A program made the translations under genes and the position numbers. DNA of 64,000 nt, taken from Wuchereria bancrofti. Taxonomy: Eukaryota; Nematoda; Chromadorea; Rhabditida; Onchocercidae. The notes below the pieces were generated by a model. That model saw only the letters and a list, made by a program, of their open reading frames with translations, made no database searches and was not told the origin of the DNA. Where the stretch lies: contig SSBO01000003.1 in assembly GCA_005281725.1 (NCBI GenBank), forward strand, positions 10,777,591 to 10,841,590. The letters are read 5' to 3'. The first letter of the stretch is position 1. The number at the start of each line of letters is the position of its first letter. This document shows positions 29,351 through 41,032 of the stretch, piece by piece.

Positions 29351-29368
29351 AGACGGATTGTAGGGCAT
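18715..29368 (-). CDS. syd-1: SYD-1 synapse assembly protein (PDZ-C2-RhoGAP-like)
   Basis: Orthologue of SYD-1, which acts upstream of SYD-2/liprin-alpha in presynaptic active-zone assembly. Fifteen exons close in frame: 29302-29368, 26956-27064, 26445-26576, 25956-26150, 25483-25642, 23673-23924, 23105-23513, 21365-21579, 21008-21169, 20515-20726, 20222-20389, 19951-20081, 19511-19779, 19138-19393 and 18715-18803. The product is 941 residues, close to the nematode SYD-1 size. Order: polyQ N-terminus (MPYNPS, ten Gln), PDZ at about 73-165 with SLGLYLREG and [15 protein letters not shown], a Ser/Pro-rich linker to about 540, C2 at about 550-690, RhoGAP-like domain at about 695-895, then a Ser/Thr-rich tail ending ESQC. 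The RhoGAP loop reads GLYILCG where active GAPs have G-x-[FY]-R, so the arginine finger is missing. The start is the first ATG of the polyQ exon, 15 bases after a TTTATAG acceptor; that exon stays open upstream, so an earlier start is possible. Confidence 0.94.
24558..24584. repeat. Perfect 11-bp inverted repeat in a syd-1 intron
   Basis: CTAACTAGTAG, a five-base AACAA loop, then CTACTAGTTAG. All eleven pairs are perfect. It lies inside the intron between the exons at 25483-25642 and 23673-23924. It could fold as a small hairpin in the pre-mRNA or be a palindromic protein site or transposon relic; nothing else around it decides between these. Confidence 0.6.
29321..29350 (-). repeat. CAA trinucleotide repeat coding polyglutamine
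   Basis: Ten TTG units on the plus strand, read as ten CAA codons in the first coding exon of syd-1. Pure CAA with no CAG interruptions, so length variation between isolates is likely. Confidence 0.85.
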
Positions 29369-29383
29369 AGAATTAATCCGTTT

Positions 29384-30660
29384 CTATAAATATAAAACAA
29401 GTCTAAATGTCTCTTTCTGTAAATATTAATAACAAATAATATGATATATTAAGAATAGGACTGATAACTGTAATACTATCCATATGAATAGCAATAATTA
29501 TTGGAAATAATAATAACAATAGTCCAATAATAATAATAATAATAGTATTAGTCATATATAGAAATAGAGATGAGTATTTCGAATTCAGTTATGAAATTCA
29601 ATGTTATTTCAACTACTTACTACTCATCTTTGAATGCTTCTAACCGCTGGTGACACTGATGTCAAAGATCAGAAGAAGAAGCACAAAGGGCCAAATACGA
29701 CGGATTTACATATCACCGATGTTCATAACAACATCGGACACATACACACACACACACACACACATACACATACACACGCAGACAGACACACAAACACACA
29801 TTATGCAAGCTGCGACATACTTCAGTGAGCTAACGCTATGGCGAGATTCAGCTTCTTCCCTCATCCATAAAAATCGCAGCGGGAGAGGACAGTGGACATG
29901 GATGCAGCACGGTGGCAGTGGTGTCAACTTGGCTGGCCTAACTCTTGGCCACCGTCTCTCCCCTCCCTCTGTCCTCCACGCTACCTCACCGATGTCTAGC
30001 TGTCATCATGACAGATGGATGCTTCGAGTGTGACACACACGCTGTGAACAAAACTGAACACTCTGACGTCCACTATATTTACAATCTTACTTCATTCACA
30101 CTAGGCTTCCTCCACTCTCATACTTATTGATTACGTTGAAAAATGCAACGCCTCACGAAAATGGCCAGATGTGAAGGACAGTTTGCTTACCAGTAATGCA
30201 CATCTGGCCAAATACACACACATACATACATACATACATACACAGTCACAAACAGTCAGCAACTTAGAAATCTATTTTTCTATTAACATCTTCATGAAGG
30301 TGACTATTGCAAGAGGAGGAGGAGGAAGAAAAAGAAGGAGAAATAGGGGAAGCCCAGTTAGAGCATGGAAAATTTTTTGAAATGTAAAATTGTGCTCTTT
30401 TATTTCACCGAGAACGGATTTCAAGAAGACTTGCTAATTCTAAGCCAGGCAAAGTCTATTTGTTCCTGATTAATTTGAGAAATTAACTATTAGTTACTTA
30501 AACTAAACGATTGTTTTTTTTTTTTTTTCAAATTTTCATCATCAAACATTATGCTTATACAATATGATATATATCTTCAGATGTATTTCAACTGTTTTCA
30601 TTTTTCACTAAATTATTATAATCAAATTCAGTGTTTACTTTTCTTTCTTATAGACCAAAA
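29384..30660. other. syd-1 upstream region with microsatellites
   Basis: Upstream of the first syd-1 coding exon. It contains an AC/ACAT tract at about 29738-29800 and a CATA tract at about 30209-30241, embedded in a noticeably less AT-rich stretch (about 29640-30130). Overlapping open frames on both strands here are created by the repeats and by a run of chance openness; none has a domain. The segment could hold promoter elements or untranslated 5' exons of syd-1, but no splice chain could be proved. Confidence 0.5.
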
Positions 30661-30768
30661 AAGTAAAGCTAACATCTCGTAGACAACAGCATAGCAGACG
30701 GTAACAGTTAGAAGTCGGACGACGTCTTCGACTCACGTAATATCCATCGACGGGAATATTATAGTAAG

Positions 30769-30921
30769 ATGAAACAAGTGGAACATGGGACATTTAACGT
30801 GAATGATGCATATGGCTTCGACTCTCGCTACAGTACGCAATGTAGTGGTGGAGGCGTTACTGTCACTGATACTGTATCAGTGTTGCTCCACAGTACCACC
30901 TCATCCACACTGAAAAGTTAG
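30769..30921 (+). CDS. Possible small ORF or first exon, unrecognised
   Basis: ATG to TAG, 50 residues, beginning MKQVEHGTFNVNDAYGFDSR and ending in a Ser/Thr-rich stretch. Composition is balanced (Gly, Asp, Thr, Ser, Val) rather than the Phe/Lys/Ile/Asn bias of chance frames in this DNA. A GTTAGT donor sits across the stop (codons AAA A|GTTAGT), so it could be a first exon of a gene running away from syd-1, though no second exon was found. It also contains a 19-base hairpin. Equally it may be non-coding promoter sequence of syd-1. No function can be given. Confidence 0.2.
   Translation: MKQVEHGTFNVNDAYGFDSRYSTQCSGGGVTVTDTVSVLLHSTTSSTLKS
30864..30882. repeat. Inverted repeat, 9-bp arms with one-base centre
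   Basis: CACTGATAC, T, GTATCAGTG. Further out, GTGGAG at 30848-30853 can pair with CTCCAC at 30886-30891 across mismatched bases, giving a longer imperfect stem. The centre is too tight for a normal microRNA loop, so a dimeric protein-binding site or chance are both possible. Confidence 0.5.
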
Positions 30922-33908
30922 TAGTCAAAATTATCTGTATGATTCGTGACGAAACTCAAATGTTACTCGACAAAGGTGATATGGGGTGAACTGAAAGTAA
31001 GATAGAACTAAATGTATTATTACAAGTAAGTTGGGAAGTTTCGTGGGATCGTGTAACTGTCATACAATTATATAGTTGCATCTGTAACTTTCTTTAGTTA
31101 ACTTTTGGATGCAATTATCCAATCTTGACAAACTTACAGTGATGAAGCATCATTTCTTTAGTATTTATGTATTTTCCGAGAATATCAAAGTTAAAAATGG
31201 AAAAGTTATTGCAGAAGGGAGTGAGACAAAATGCTACTGTACACGAGGTCAATGAAATTTTAATATGCAGTAAAAACAGCTGTTACGTAATTATACTTAC
31301 GTTACAACTGTCACACAATTACATCTTAAACTTGAATAAATATATATATATATATTACTGGTAATAAAGAAAAAAGAAGTGTTTCTACATATCTAAGATT
31401 GAATTGCCTAAAATTTTTTCAATTAATTAATTAATTAATTAATTAATAGTAATAATAATGACAATAATAATAATGACAAAAATAATTAATAGTAATAATA
31501 AATAACAATAACGACAATTAACAGTAATAATAATAGTGATAACAAATGAGAATTTTGGAATATTAATTTCATTTTGCTGGGATGAAGATTCAATAACTGA
31601 GCGATAAACAATGATTGGCTTTAAAAGAAAAGCAAAAAAGGGAAAAGATCTTAAAGACTTAAAAGATCATTAAAAAAAAAAATATCTGTAGAAGAATAAA
31701 TAGCATTTTTGGGTGAGCAAGAATGAGGCACGGGATGAAAGAGGGAGAAGGCGGCGAAGAGCAAATGGAGTTCAAGGTGTAATATATAAGTGTTGAAGAT
31801 AGGAAGGGAAAATATAAGTTAGAATAGAAATGATAGAATAATGCCTTTAGGATTTTGAAATAATGAAAGAATACACAAATGCAAAAAGACTCGTATTCCT
31901 ACCTCTTTCCCTCTTTTTTAGCAAACATTGAAATATTATTCTATCAAATTACAACTATCCTGTCATTTGTCCTAAAAATATCAATTATCAGTCGTTGCTG
32001 TCACCCAAATTAACAATAAAGTAATCATTGATTATTCTATAAAAAATTCTTGTAATTTTACTCATTAAAATTATCTATCAATTGCTTAGTTTATGCGTAT
32101 GAAATTTAGGCACTATAAGCAAAAAAAAAAAGAAAATAAGTGAATAATTAATTGTACGAATAAAGACGGAGCTAAAAAATTAAAGAACTTTTTGGATGGA
32201 AATTGTGAATATTAAACATATATGCATGGGATTCACTATCGAAGAGGTGCAGTGCAAAGGTCATATCACAGTTTATTATTAATATTGCAATTTTAATAGA
32301 TACTAAGATGACGACCGTTATTTTGGTCTCAATTAGGCCTAGAAAAGACTAGAAATATTATTCCGACGCATTGATCTGACCGAAGCCGAATGAAACATTC
32401 AATGTTATTTACGAAAAGAAACTCTTTGTATCAAATAACATTGAAAATGAGAAAAAAAGATGGAAAAAATTCAATTTCATGCGAAGGAAAATTTTGGTTC
32501 ACACCATTTCTACGTTATGATACACAATTAAATGAAAGAGTCGAATTACAGTCAAATTTTCTAAAAAGTCGTGCAAAAAAAACTTTTGTTAAATGCTCAG
32601 AGAAAAAGAAAAAGGAAAAAATGCATTGCAAATAAACTTTTGAGAATCATTGCAATAAAGGAAAAGTGTGAAATAAAGGATGCAGTTTTAGTGAGTTGAA
32701 ATGCATAATAACTAGATGTGTGGGAAGGATAAACAATGAATTTTTATTTTTTTCTCTCTTTGAATATTAATCTAAACAGTTGTGATATGATTGACACAAT
32801 CGTATGGGCGTCATTAGTAAAGATAAAACATGAAATTAGCGTTTGAATTGTGAAAGAAACGATTAAAATCTCATTTAATTTAAATTTAAGAAAAACTCCA
32901 ATTCTCAAGTTTATTTGCCTCTGTGATGTTATACATTTCTCTACTTTAGGTTATCCTTTTCAATAGATTTGTTACGCAACTTAATATTATTTCTATTCTA
33001 ACAAGAGAATCAATTCTTTTCCTTTTCTCCTCCTACAACTACAACTTAACTGATATTGTCTGATCGGAAGATCAAGGCACTAGGACAGGAGAAAACAGTG
33101 GACACAATAAGAATGCTATCTCTATTGTACTTTAATGTAATTTAATTTATATTTAAATACCTCATATGTCGTCTTGCTTCTATTTTTTATAAAGCCTATA
33201 TATGAGAACAAGTAGATTGAAAACTCCTTTAGCAGAACTCCTGTTTATGCAGAATTATAATAATTAGCCAAGAGATCGCAGAGACAGGTAAAACTAGCTC
33301 ACAGTCATGCTTACGTGATAGAAATTTGACACATAAAGAATTTTTGGAGCGAAGAGAGAGAAGAAAAAACGATTAAAATATATATCTTAAATAAATTTTG
33401 TCGAGTTAATCTTCTATTTGACCTGTAAGACATCATTGTATTCTCTTGCCAGGATAATAGCGATAATAAATTATGAAAGAAATCAGTGGTTATTCACAAA
33501 ACGAACAATTTAAGTATGGAAAAAATGTTTAATACTTTATATTTCTTGGAAAATGAATGAATTTTTCCTGAAATTCAAATTAAACAATTTCGATACTAAT
33601 TTCGTCTCTTATCTTTACTAACATAAATATATTTTTTGGTCAAAACTAAGGATTATGAGCTGGAAATTCGGCAAACTAATGAATGAAAAGAGGAGAAAAA
33701 GCGCTGAATAAGGTGTAAAAAATGATAATCAATTTATCTCTCTATCGTACAAATTGAACAAAACGACGAAAGATGGAGACGATAGCCCTCCTGCAGATAT
33801 GAGACATATTGCCTCATGAATCCATCGATTCCGTCGTCCATATTGATGGATAAGAGACATGTCATCATCATCCAGGAAAACGTTATCATTAACGATTTAT
33901 AAAACAAA

Positions 33909-34226
33909 TGGTGATGATGATGATGGTGATGTTGGTGGTGATGATGGTGATGATGTTGGTGGTGATGATGGTGATGGTGGTGATGATGATGTTGGTGGTG
34001 ATGATGATGATGATGGTGGTGGTGATGATGGTGATGATGTTGGTGATGATGATGATGATGATGGTGGTGGTGATGATGATGATGATGGTGGTGCTGATGA
34101 TGGTGATGATGTTGGTGGTGATGATGATGGTGATGATGTTGGTGATGATGATGATGATGGTGATGATGTTGGTGATGATGATGATGATGGTGATGATGTT
34201 GGTGGTGATGATGATGATGGTGATGA
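33909..34226. repeat. GAT/GGT trinucleotide tandem array, about 320 bp
   Basis: Imperfect tandem of GAT and GGT (with a few GTT and one GCT) units. Because the unit is three bases and has no stop in most frames, it is open in several frames on both strands, reading polyHis, polySer/Pro, polyAsp/Gly and polyMet/Val. Those frames have no gene context. It is best read as a microsatellite. Confidence 0.85.
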
Positions 34227-34441
34227 ATAATATTTGAAGACAATTGACAGACTAATGGCGGTAATAGCAATTTCCATTTCAATTTCTTTTCCATAAAAAA
34301 AATGAAAGACATCTGCTGTATGGTCTTTATCAAATTGCTTCTTTTCCTTTCCTCCTTTAAAACATTTTCAAATATAAGACACAAATTGGAATAGTTCAAT
34401 AGTTCCTATGCATATACCACATTATTTACCTCATCACAGCT

Positions 34442-34474
34442 TTCTCTCTCTCTCTCCCTCTCTCTCTCTCTCTC
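34442..34474. repeat. TC dinucleotide tract
   Basis: Nearly pure CT/TC repeat with one CCC interruption, in the gene-poor spacer. Confidence 0.8.
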
Positions 34475-37400
34475 CTAATTATACTATTAAGGTGGAAAAG
34501 CTAAACCTGGCTTCTGTACATTAATTTACCTAACATAGTAAGTCTGCAACATTTTAGGCTCTTTCAAGTAATTGTAGCAAAGTGATGGTAAAATGGACAA
34601 ACAAGTAAACAATAGCAAAATCATTTTGTCTACTTTTCTATTTAGTTCTTGCAAAAACACTTTGACAATTTAAAGTGCCTCTTTATAAAGTTCCATTGAT
34701 AAAGCTTCCATTCACACAACCAAATAATAATGGATTAGTAAACTATTTCCGTATTCTCACCCATTATTTTAAAAATAGATATTATCCACCAAAATAGGTT
34801 GCTTATTCAAGTCATTGTCACTCTCAATGATATTTTCTTTGGCTAACATATGATAATTTGTTTGAAGTTGTAGCCAATTCTTTACACCTATAAAATCACG
34901 ACGATAGTTATTATCATTACAACAAATTAGATCTTATGAAAGACTAAAGGCAGAAAAAGGATTATTAGGAAAGCAAAGGCATGTTTTGAATTCATAGGAT
35001 GAATAGCACAAGAAGTAATGCCTTAAAAAGAGCCAAGCACACAATTTAAGGGTTATAATAATGGCCAAAAAAAAAAACTGAGAGCGAAAGCTAAAGCCTA
35101 AGATAAATTGTCATATGTAGAAACAACACCACAGATACTTACTACCACATTTCATCCTTTTCACTTAAAAAACATATATATTCCTCAATCAATAATTTCC
35201 ATTCATTGTTATGCAGTAGTAATGCAAAATAATGTGCAAATTTCGATTTTAATTGTTTCAAAAAAGAAATCAAAATTTAACACTTATTAAGCATCTGCAA
35301 GAAATTCGAACTCATACTCATATCTCATTAATCAGCTCTACTGATTTTTCATCTTTTAATTTCTTTATTCTTATTTGCATAAACCACAGTATTGAAATAT
35401 TACTCGAAAAGTTGAATGTTAGTTAGGATGATCAAATCACCAACTGATCGAAGCAAAACTTTATAAATGCTAATAATTTGATTAAATACATAAAATGAAC
35501 TGTCTACAATTAATCTGACCAGAAATGATGTTTCCACTAGTAAAGACAAGTATAAAAGGTAAAAAAAAAAGAAACTGAAGTTGAAATCTACTCCTACTGG
35601 CTAAGTGGAGACTGAATGTAATTGATGAAGAAGGCTTTGAAGAAATAAGATTCGATTTTTCAAATTAGACTAAATCTTCTTTCATCAACAAGCAGCATTA
35701 AAAAAAAGCAATTTCAAAATTTAAACTGGTATGGTCTAAATCCACTTCATTTCATTTCATTTCGAATGGCATAATCAACTGCTAATTTGATTAAGGCCAA
35801 TTTATTTTAATTTAGCCGATTTCGACAGAACGAAATTAGAATCATTTATTTCATTTTACATTAAATGGAACAACTAATAACCAAAGTATACTTGCACTTT
35901 TTAACAATGATGCTAAATAAAAAGTACGCTTAATAGAAATATTAATCCGATTCAAATTAACTTAACAAAAAAAGAATAAAAAATAAAAAGAATCATCGTT
36001 GCTTCAAAATCAAAATGAAAAGAAAAGGGAGCTGAAAGAAGTATGCAAAGTTAAGTTCAATGCCTTTAAGATTTGTATTTTGCTTGGATTGAAGAGGAAA
36101 GAATCCTTCGACTAAACACTTCATATTCAATCATCATTTCACATCAAAAGCAGTCATATCCTTGTGAAATATCTCCTCGTAAACTTTAAAAGTGCCTTGG
36201 TTAGAGAGATGCAAACTGGCGACAAATCGAAAATATGATACTGAACGAATGAAATTATCACTTCTGTTTTGTTGCTATGGTGAATTTATTTTTTATCCAC
36301 TTTATCATTTCACAATTATTCATCTTTTAACGTTGAGAAAAAGACGCGCATTTCTCTGGTGACATCCACTGAGCCATAAATTTGCCATAACTTTTACATT
36401 TGGATGCAAAAAAAAGAAAAAACCAATTGGCAATAGTCTAATTGCGCCAATTTCTTTTCATTTTTTTTTTTTTTTTTTTTTAAACAGAACTTAAGCTAAT
36501 ATCATCAATTTTAAAGGGTTCTTGTAAATATAATTGGCAGATCATTAGTGTTCATTAATGGTTCAGTGAATTAAACATACAGCATTAGTAATAGTTTCAG
36601 CCAAAATTGCAATTGCAATAATTAGATCGAGCATTCTCGATAAATTTCTCGGATTACAAACAGATTATAATCTGATTGATAGCAAATACCATTCAGTTCC
36701 ATAAACACACGCATTTCAGTCAAGCGTAGCACAAGGTATATGCTTGGGCGCTTATGTGCGAACCTTCTTGAACTGGAAATACAATAGCGCATGTTACATA
36801 AGCAATGTCATTTGAGCCATCCACTTGAGCCTGGCGGATAACGAAAGTGAAAATGTGAGCGCTTGGAAACAAAACACTTGAAGAAGGATAAATGAGCCGA
36901 AAAAAGGAGAGAACAGCAGCACAAGTAGGATGCCTCTGTGTTTTAAATTGTTTTGCAAAGTTGAAATTTACAAAATCACAAAGATGTAAATAAACAAGGA
37001 CCGTTGAATCAGAAGGAAGGAAAGAGCAGTCTTTTGGGAAGAATGGCAAAGAAGTAGGAGCGGAAGAGGCTTAATTGAGAAGCTCTTATTTTGAGCTATT
37101 GAAACGAACACAGACCACCAAACCAGAAAAGCAATAATGAAAAGGCACTACTACTGCTATTCTTCTACCGCCATGCAATTTTATCTTCATCATCAGTAAT
37201 TGAGCAAACAGTTTCAGCTAAAGATAAAAGTAATAGGAGGCAATGCAATTCGCTGAAGAAACTATTTACAAAATTGTTTTTCGGATATGGCAATCATATT
37301 GTTTTGCATGAAATCAGCTTATATAATAAATAATATGATTAATAATAATAGTAATAATAATTTTTATCATTTGCCACATAAAATGATGAAAAAAAAAAGA

Positions 37401-40400
37401 ATGATAAAAATGTAATCTAAACTTTGCGAACATTATAGGACGGACGGAAGGAGTCTGCGTGATTGTGATACGATGTTTGGGGGCGTAGATAATAAAGAAA
37501 AGTATTCTGTGATAAAATAAATTCTTTTCCTTTTGATCAAATGAATACACTTCAATAATGAAATGAATTTGATTGCCACAAATAATTTAACACATTGAAA
37601 GAAGCGCTTCTTCTTCTTCTTCCACTGCCACATAAAAATGACTGTAAAATTGAAATGTATAAGATTTCATGCGAATATCACAGAGAGCGACTAAAATGAA
37701 GGACAGAGCAGTAAGTGTGCGGTGTGAATGTGATGATGATGATGTATTTATCGTACGGCTTGCATCTGCAAATTATTGATGTTAGCAATTAAGCGGGGCG
37801 CTATGGGAGGAAATATGCGCAATAGGACACTTATACGGGACTGATGGATGGTCAATTGAAGAACAAAGTGGAGAGTGGAGAAGGAGATCTGGATAAATTA
37901 TCAATGATCTGTTCAGGCCCGTGATTTATTCCCTCTATTACAGAGTAAGGAGCAAGGGAAGCGGAAGGCTTTTCTTTTTCAAGTTGATCCTTTCGTTGGC
38001 GTGAAGGTACCCGTGGGAGAGTAGAATCAATTTAGACTTCAGGTAAATGTTTCCAAATGAAAATGTTATAATTTGTCAAGAAAAAGAAGGATAGTTGATG
38101 TGATTGCAATCAGTAAGCAATGTGAGAGGAACGAGAAAGCAACGTTTCGGCTTGGCCTTTTTCGCCTCCCATTGATCGAACCAAGAGAGATCTAACTTTC
38201 ATTATCACATCCTTAATGTAATAATAAATAATATAGTACTAAAATGAATTCATTGCAATAGCGCCCTGCCGTCTGCTGTACCTTTCTTGCCCTAAACATA
38301 CAAATGGATTATCAATTGTCAAAGACGGGATGAAACCGATCATCCGAATAAAATCGTAAAGCTCTCTTTAATTAGTCGTATCATAACATCATCTTATATT
38401 ATAATTCCCTTATATATTTATTGTAGGTGAATGAATATCTTATCTAAAAATACGCAAATATTGTTCGAAAATTTTTTATAAAGAAAATACTAGAAGGGAA
38501 AAAATGAAAAATATTCTGTCTTTAATCATCCATCCGCTTGAGCTGTGGTAAATTTTAATTAAATGTACGCAATATACTTCTTTTTGATTATTTTCTTTAT
38601 TTCTTCTTACCACTTTTACCTCTTTCCTATATATATATATATATCAACGAGGCTCATAAGTTAGTAAACAAATAAGTTCAAAAACAAATAATTCACTAGA
38701 AACGAAGTTGTACATTGTTAGTGATACTACAATCGACTGGACATCGTTTCCTTTGCAAACTTCTTCCTGTTATGGTTTTAAAAAAATAATTGAGACGACA
38801 AAGTGAGGAATTAAAAAGATATTATATTATAGATAAATGAAATAATTTGATTCACCAAGAATCTATGAAATTTACTCAGACAGAATTAATAAAAAGCTAT
38901 TCGGTGAGATATGATGCAAAATATATCAAATTAGTGTCAAATTTATGTTATTGCCAGCCGTATGCTGACGTGATCACGGGCATATGATACGTGTCTACCA
39001 ATTGCCAAGTGCCGAACAATAAAATGTTATCGTCTTGAAATATTCTATATTAATTCGAATTTGCTAAAATATTTCAATCACTTCAAATTTCAATCATAAA
39101 AGGCAATCTAATTTTAAAAAGTATAAAAATTTGAAGTATAAAATTTATTCCACATGGGTAAATCAATGTAGTACTTCACAGTTGGAAAATGAAACTTTCA
39201 AAATTACCATTTATGCAAGAAGAGAGATCGAGAGAAGTCCCCTAATATCCTGTACCATTTTTGCCTTTTCACTATATTTCTGTAATTGAATGCTGCTTAT
39301 CCAGGAAAATTGATCTCGTTGATGGAGCACAGAAAATGAATCAATTTGACTGACATCTTACTTATTGCAAATGAAACAAGCAGCAATAGCATTTTTTTTT
39401 TCACCAAATTTAAGACAGTTTTCTCGAATAATAATAATAATCTGATAGATTATTTCTTGCTGAAATGTTGCACGCATTATAAAATGGATAAAAAAATGCC
39501 TGATTTTCTTCTGATCATTCTTCTGATCGCCAGTAATATTGTCAAGACCAATTAAATAATGATGACAAATCACTTTCATTCGTTTCCATCTAAAAGTGAC
39601 CCCTCATAATGAGAAATTTATAATATGGCAATGAAATCATCGTAAAGGATTACCCTGTTTAGCCTTGCGGAAAGAAACCGGTGAGGAAGGGCGGTGTCGC
39701 AATGCGCTGATTAATAAAAGTATGCGTATCATTTAATTTTACGACAAAGTCGACGTCTAATTCCTATAAAATTTCTGAAAAGTCCTGGATCTATACGATG
39801 GCTTCAATCCTACAATTACAATTCACGTTGTTATCTTTAAATGAACAGACCTGTACACGTCCGTCCACTTATTTGTAATATTTCGCTACAGAATTTTTCA
39901 TTTCATCTCATTTTTAAAATTGCAAAACGTTAATGTTTAATTATTTGCTAATCGATTCTTCTGAAATTATTCTTTTCCACTTTTCATTACTTTATTCATT
40001 TCAAATTTCTATTTTTGGCAAATCTCATTTCATGCAAATTGCGTTTCTCTTTTCGAAAGGCACTTAAACTTCATTCATTTAAGTTCATTTTTTTATTCTT
40101 TTCCTTCATGCTTCAATTTACAAATAATGTTGTACAGTAAATACATCATCAGTCCTTTCATCTTCATATTTTCCACCTTCTTCATTATGCAAATTCAAAA
40201 TTAATGACAAGAATGGATTCATTTGAAGTTTGCAAACTGAATAAGGTGTGCAAAATTATGCCATCGTTGTTATGTTGAGGTACTGAATAATATTCAACTT
40301 CTTATAATATTTATGATATCAACCTTTTGTATAATAAAGCATGAGTTCTGAAAGAAACTTTAAAAAATGCAAATTGATTATGCTCCTTATATTTTGGGAA

Positions 40401-41032
40401 TTCAAAAATTATCCAATCCAATAATAATAAATACCTTTCATGTAATAATGGTGGTCAATCAGGAAGGGCAACTAATTTATTCAGCGCAAATAATCAACAT
40501 TTGACACTGATGGAGCCAATTTCAGTGAACTGTTTCTACTCCAACTTCCATTAAATTCAATGTTCCCATTCTTTTGCTTACCTGCAATGGAGATTGTAGG
40601 TAATATAAGCAGTTGTTTTGCACCTCATTTTTCACTTCATTTTACACTACTTTCCTTTCCACTTCCAAGCAATCATTTTTCTTCCTCATTCTTATGCACA
40701 CATCCATTTTCCCAGCATGAAATCGAAATCGCTCAAAGTAAATTATGTTTTGTAATTTTAATTTAAAATGAAAAATTCGGTTTATATTAGCTAAATAATT
40801 ATTTGATTGATGAATGATATACACATCATTTTTCATTTTGATAATGCCTTGCGGTACAATGGTGAACATTTTCAATTATTTCACGTCGATTTATGCTTCT
40901 GTCACTGATTTCCAACCATTAAACAATGACAGTTTTCTGAATGAACCTTCTAAAAGAAAGATTGAAGTAATCCAGGTGTCACTCCCTACTTCGTACTCAA
41001 CTTGTCACCAACACACAGGAAGGAATATCCCG

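Larger units (their letters stand above)
30661..32800. other. No supported gene; one short open frame
   Basis: AT-rich spacer with a TA run at about 31341-31354, AATT tandem units at about 31418-31447 and ATAATA-type repeats to about 31530. A less AT-rich island at 30690-30920 carries a 50-residue frame (30769-30921, plus) described separately. A plus-strand frame at 32390-32635 codes for a Lys-rich peptide with one interesting patch (SCEGKFWFTPFLRYD), but has no start context, splice sites or family match that I can defend. Confidence 0.45.
32801..41032. other. Gene-poor spacer with simple repeats
   Basis: About 8 kb without a gene I can support. It holds the GAT/GGT tract (33909-34226), a TC tract (34442-34474), a poly-T run near 36463-36481 and a TA run near 38628-38644. 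A minus-strand frame at 36720-37049 is less AT-rich than its surroundings but shows only hydrophobic, Phe-rich sequence and no domain. The stretch 37680-38340 is also less AT-rich and could hide regulatory sequence, but has no open frame of note. The last 200 bases should carry the promoter of the MLT-10-like gene. Confidence 0.5.

Noticed and set aside
29650..30033. Overlapping open frames on both strands around the AC repeat
   Set aside because: Openness comes from the dinucleotide repeat and a less AT-rich patch; the frames on opposite strands cannot all be real and none has a domain.
30848..30891. Hairpin as a microRNA precursor
   Set aside because: The terminal loop is only one to three bases and the outer stem is poorly paired, unlike a normal precursor.
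33734..34399. Long minus-strand open frame with polyhistidine
   Set aside because: It is the GAT/GGT microsatellite read as CAT/CAC; the flanking residues show no domain and other frames over the same repeat are open too.
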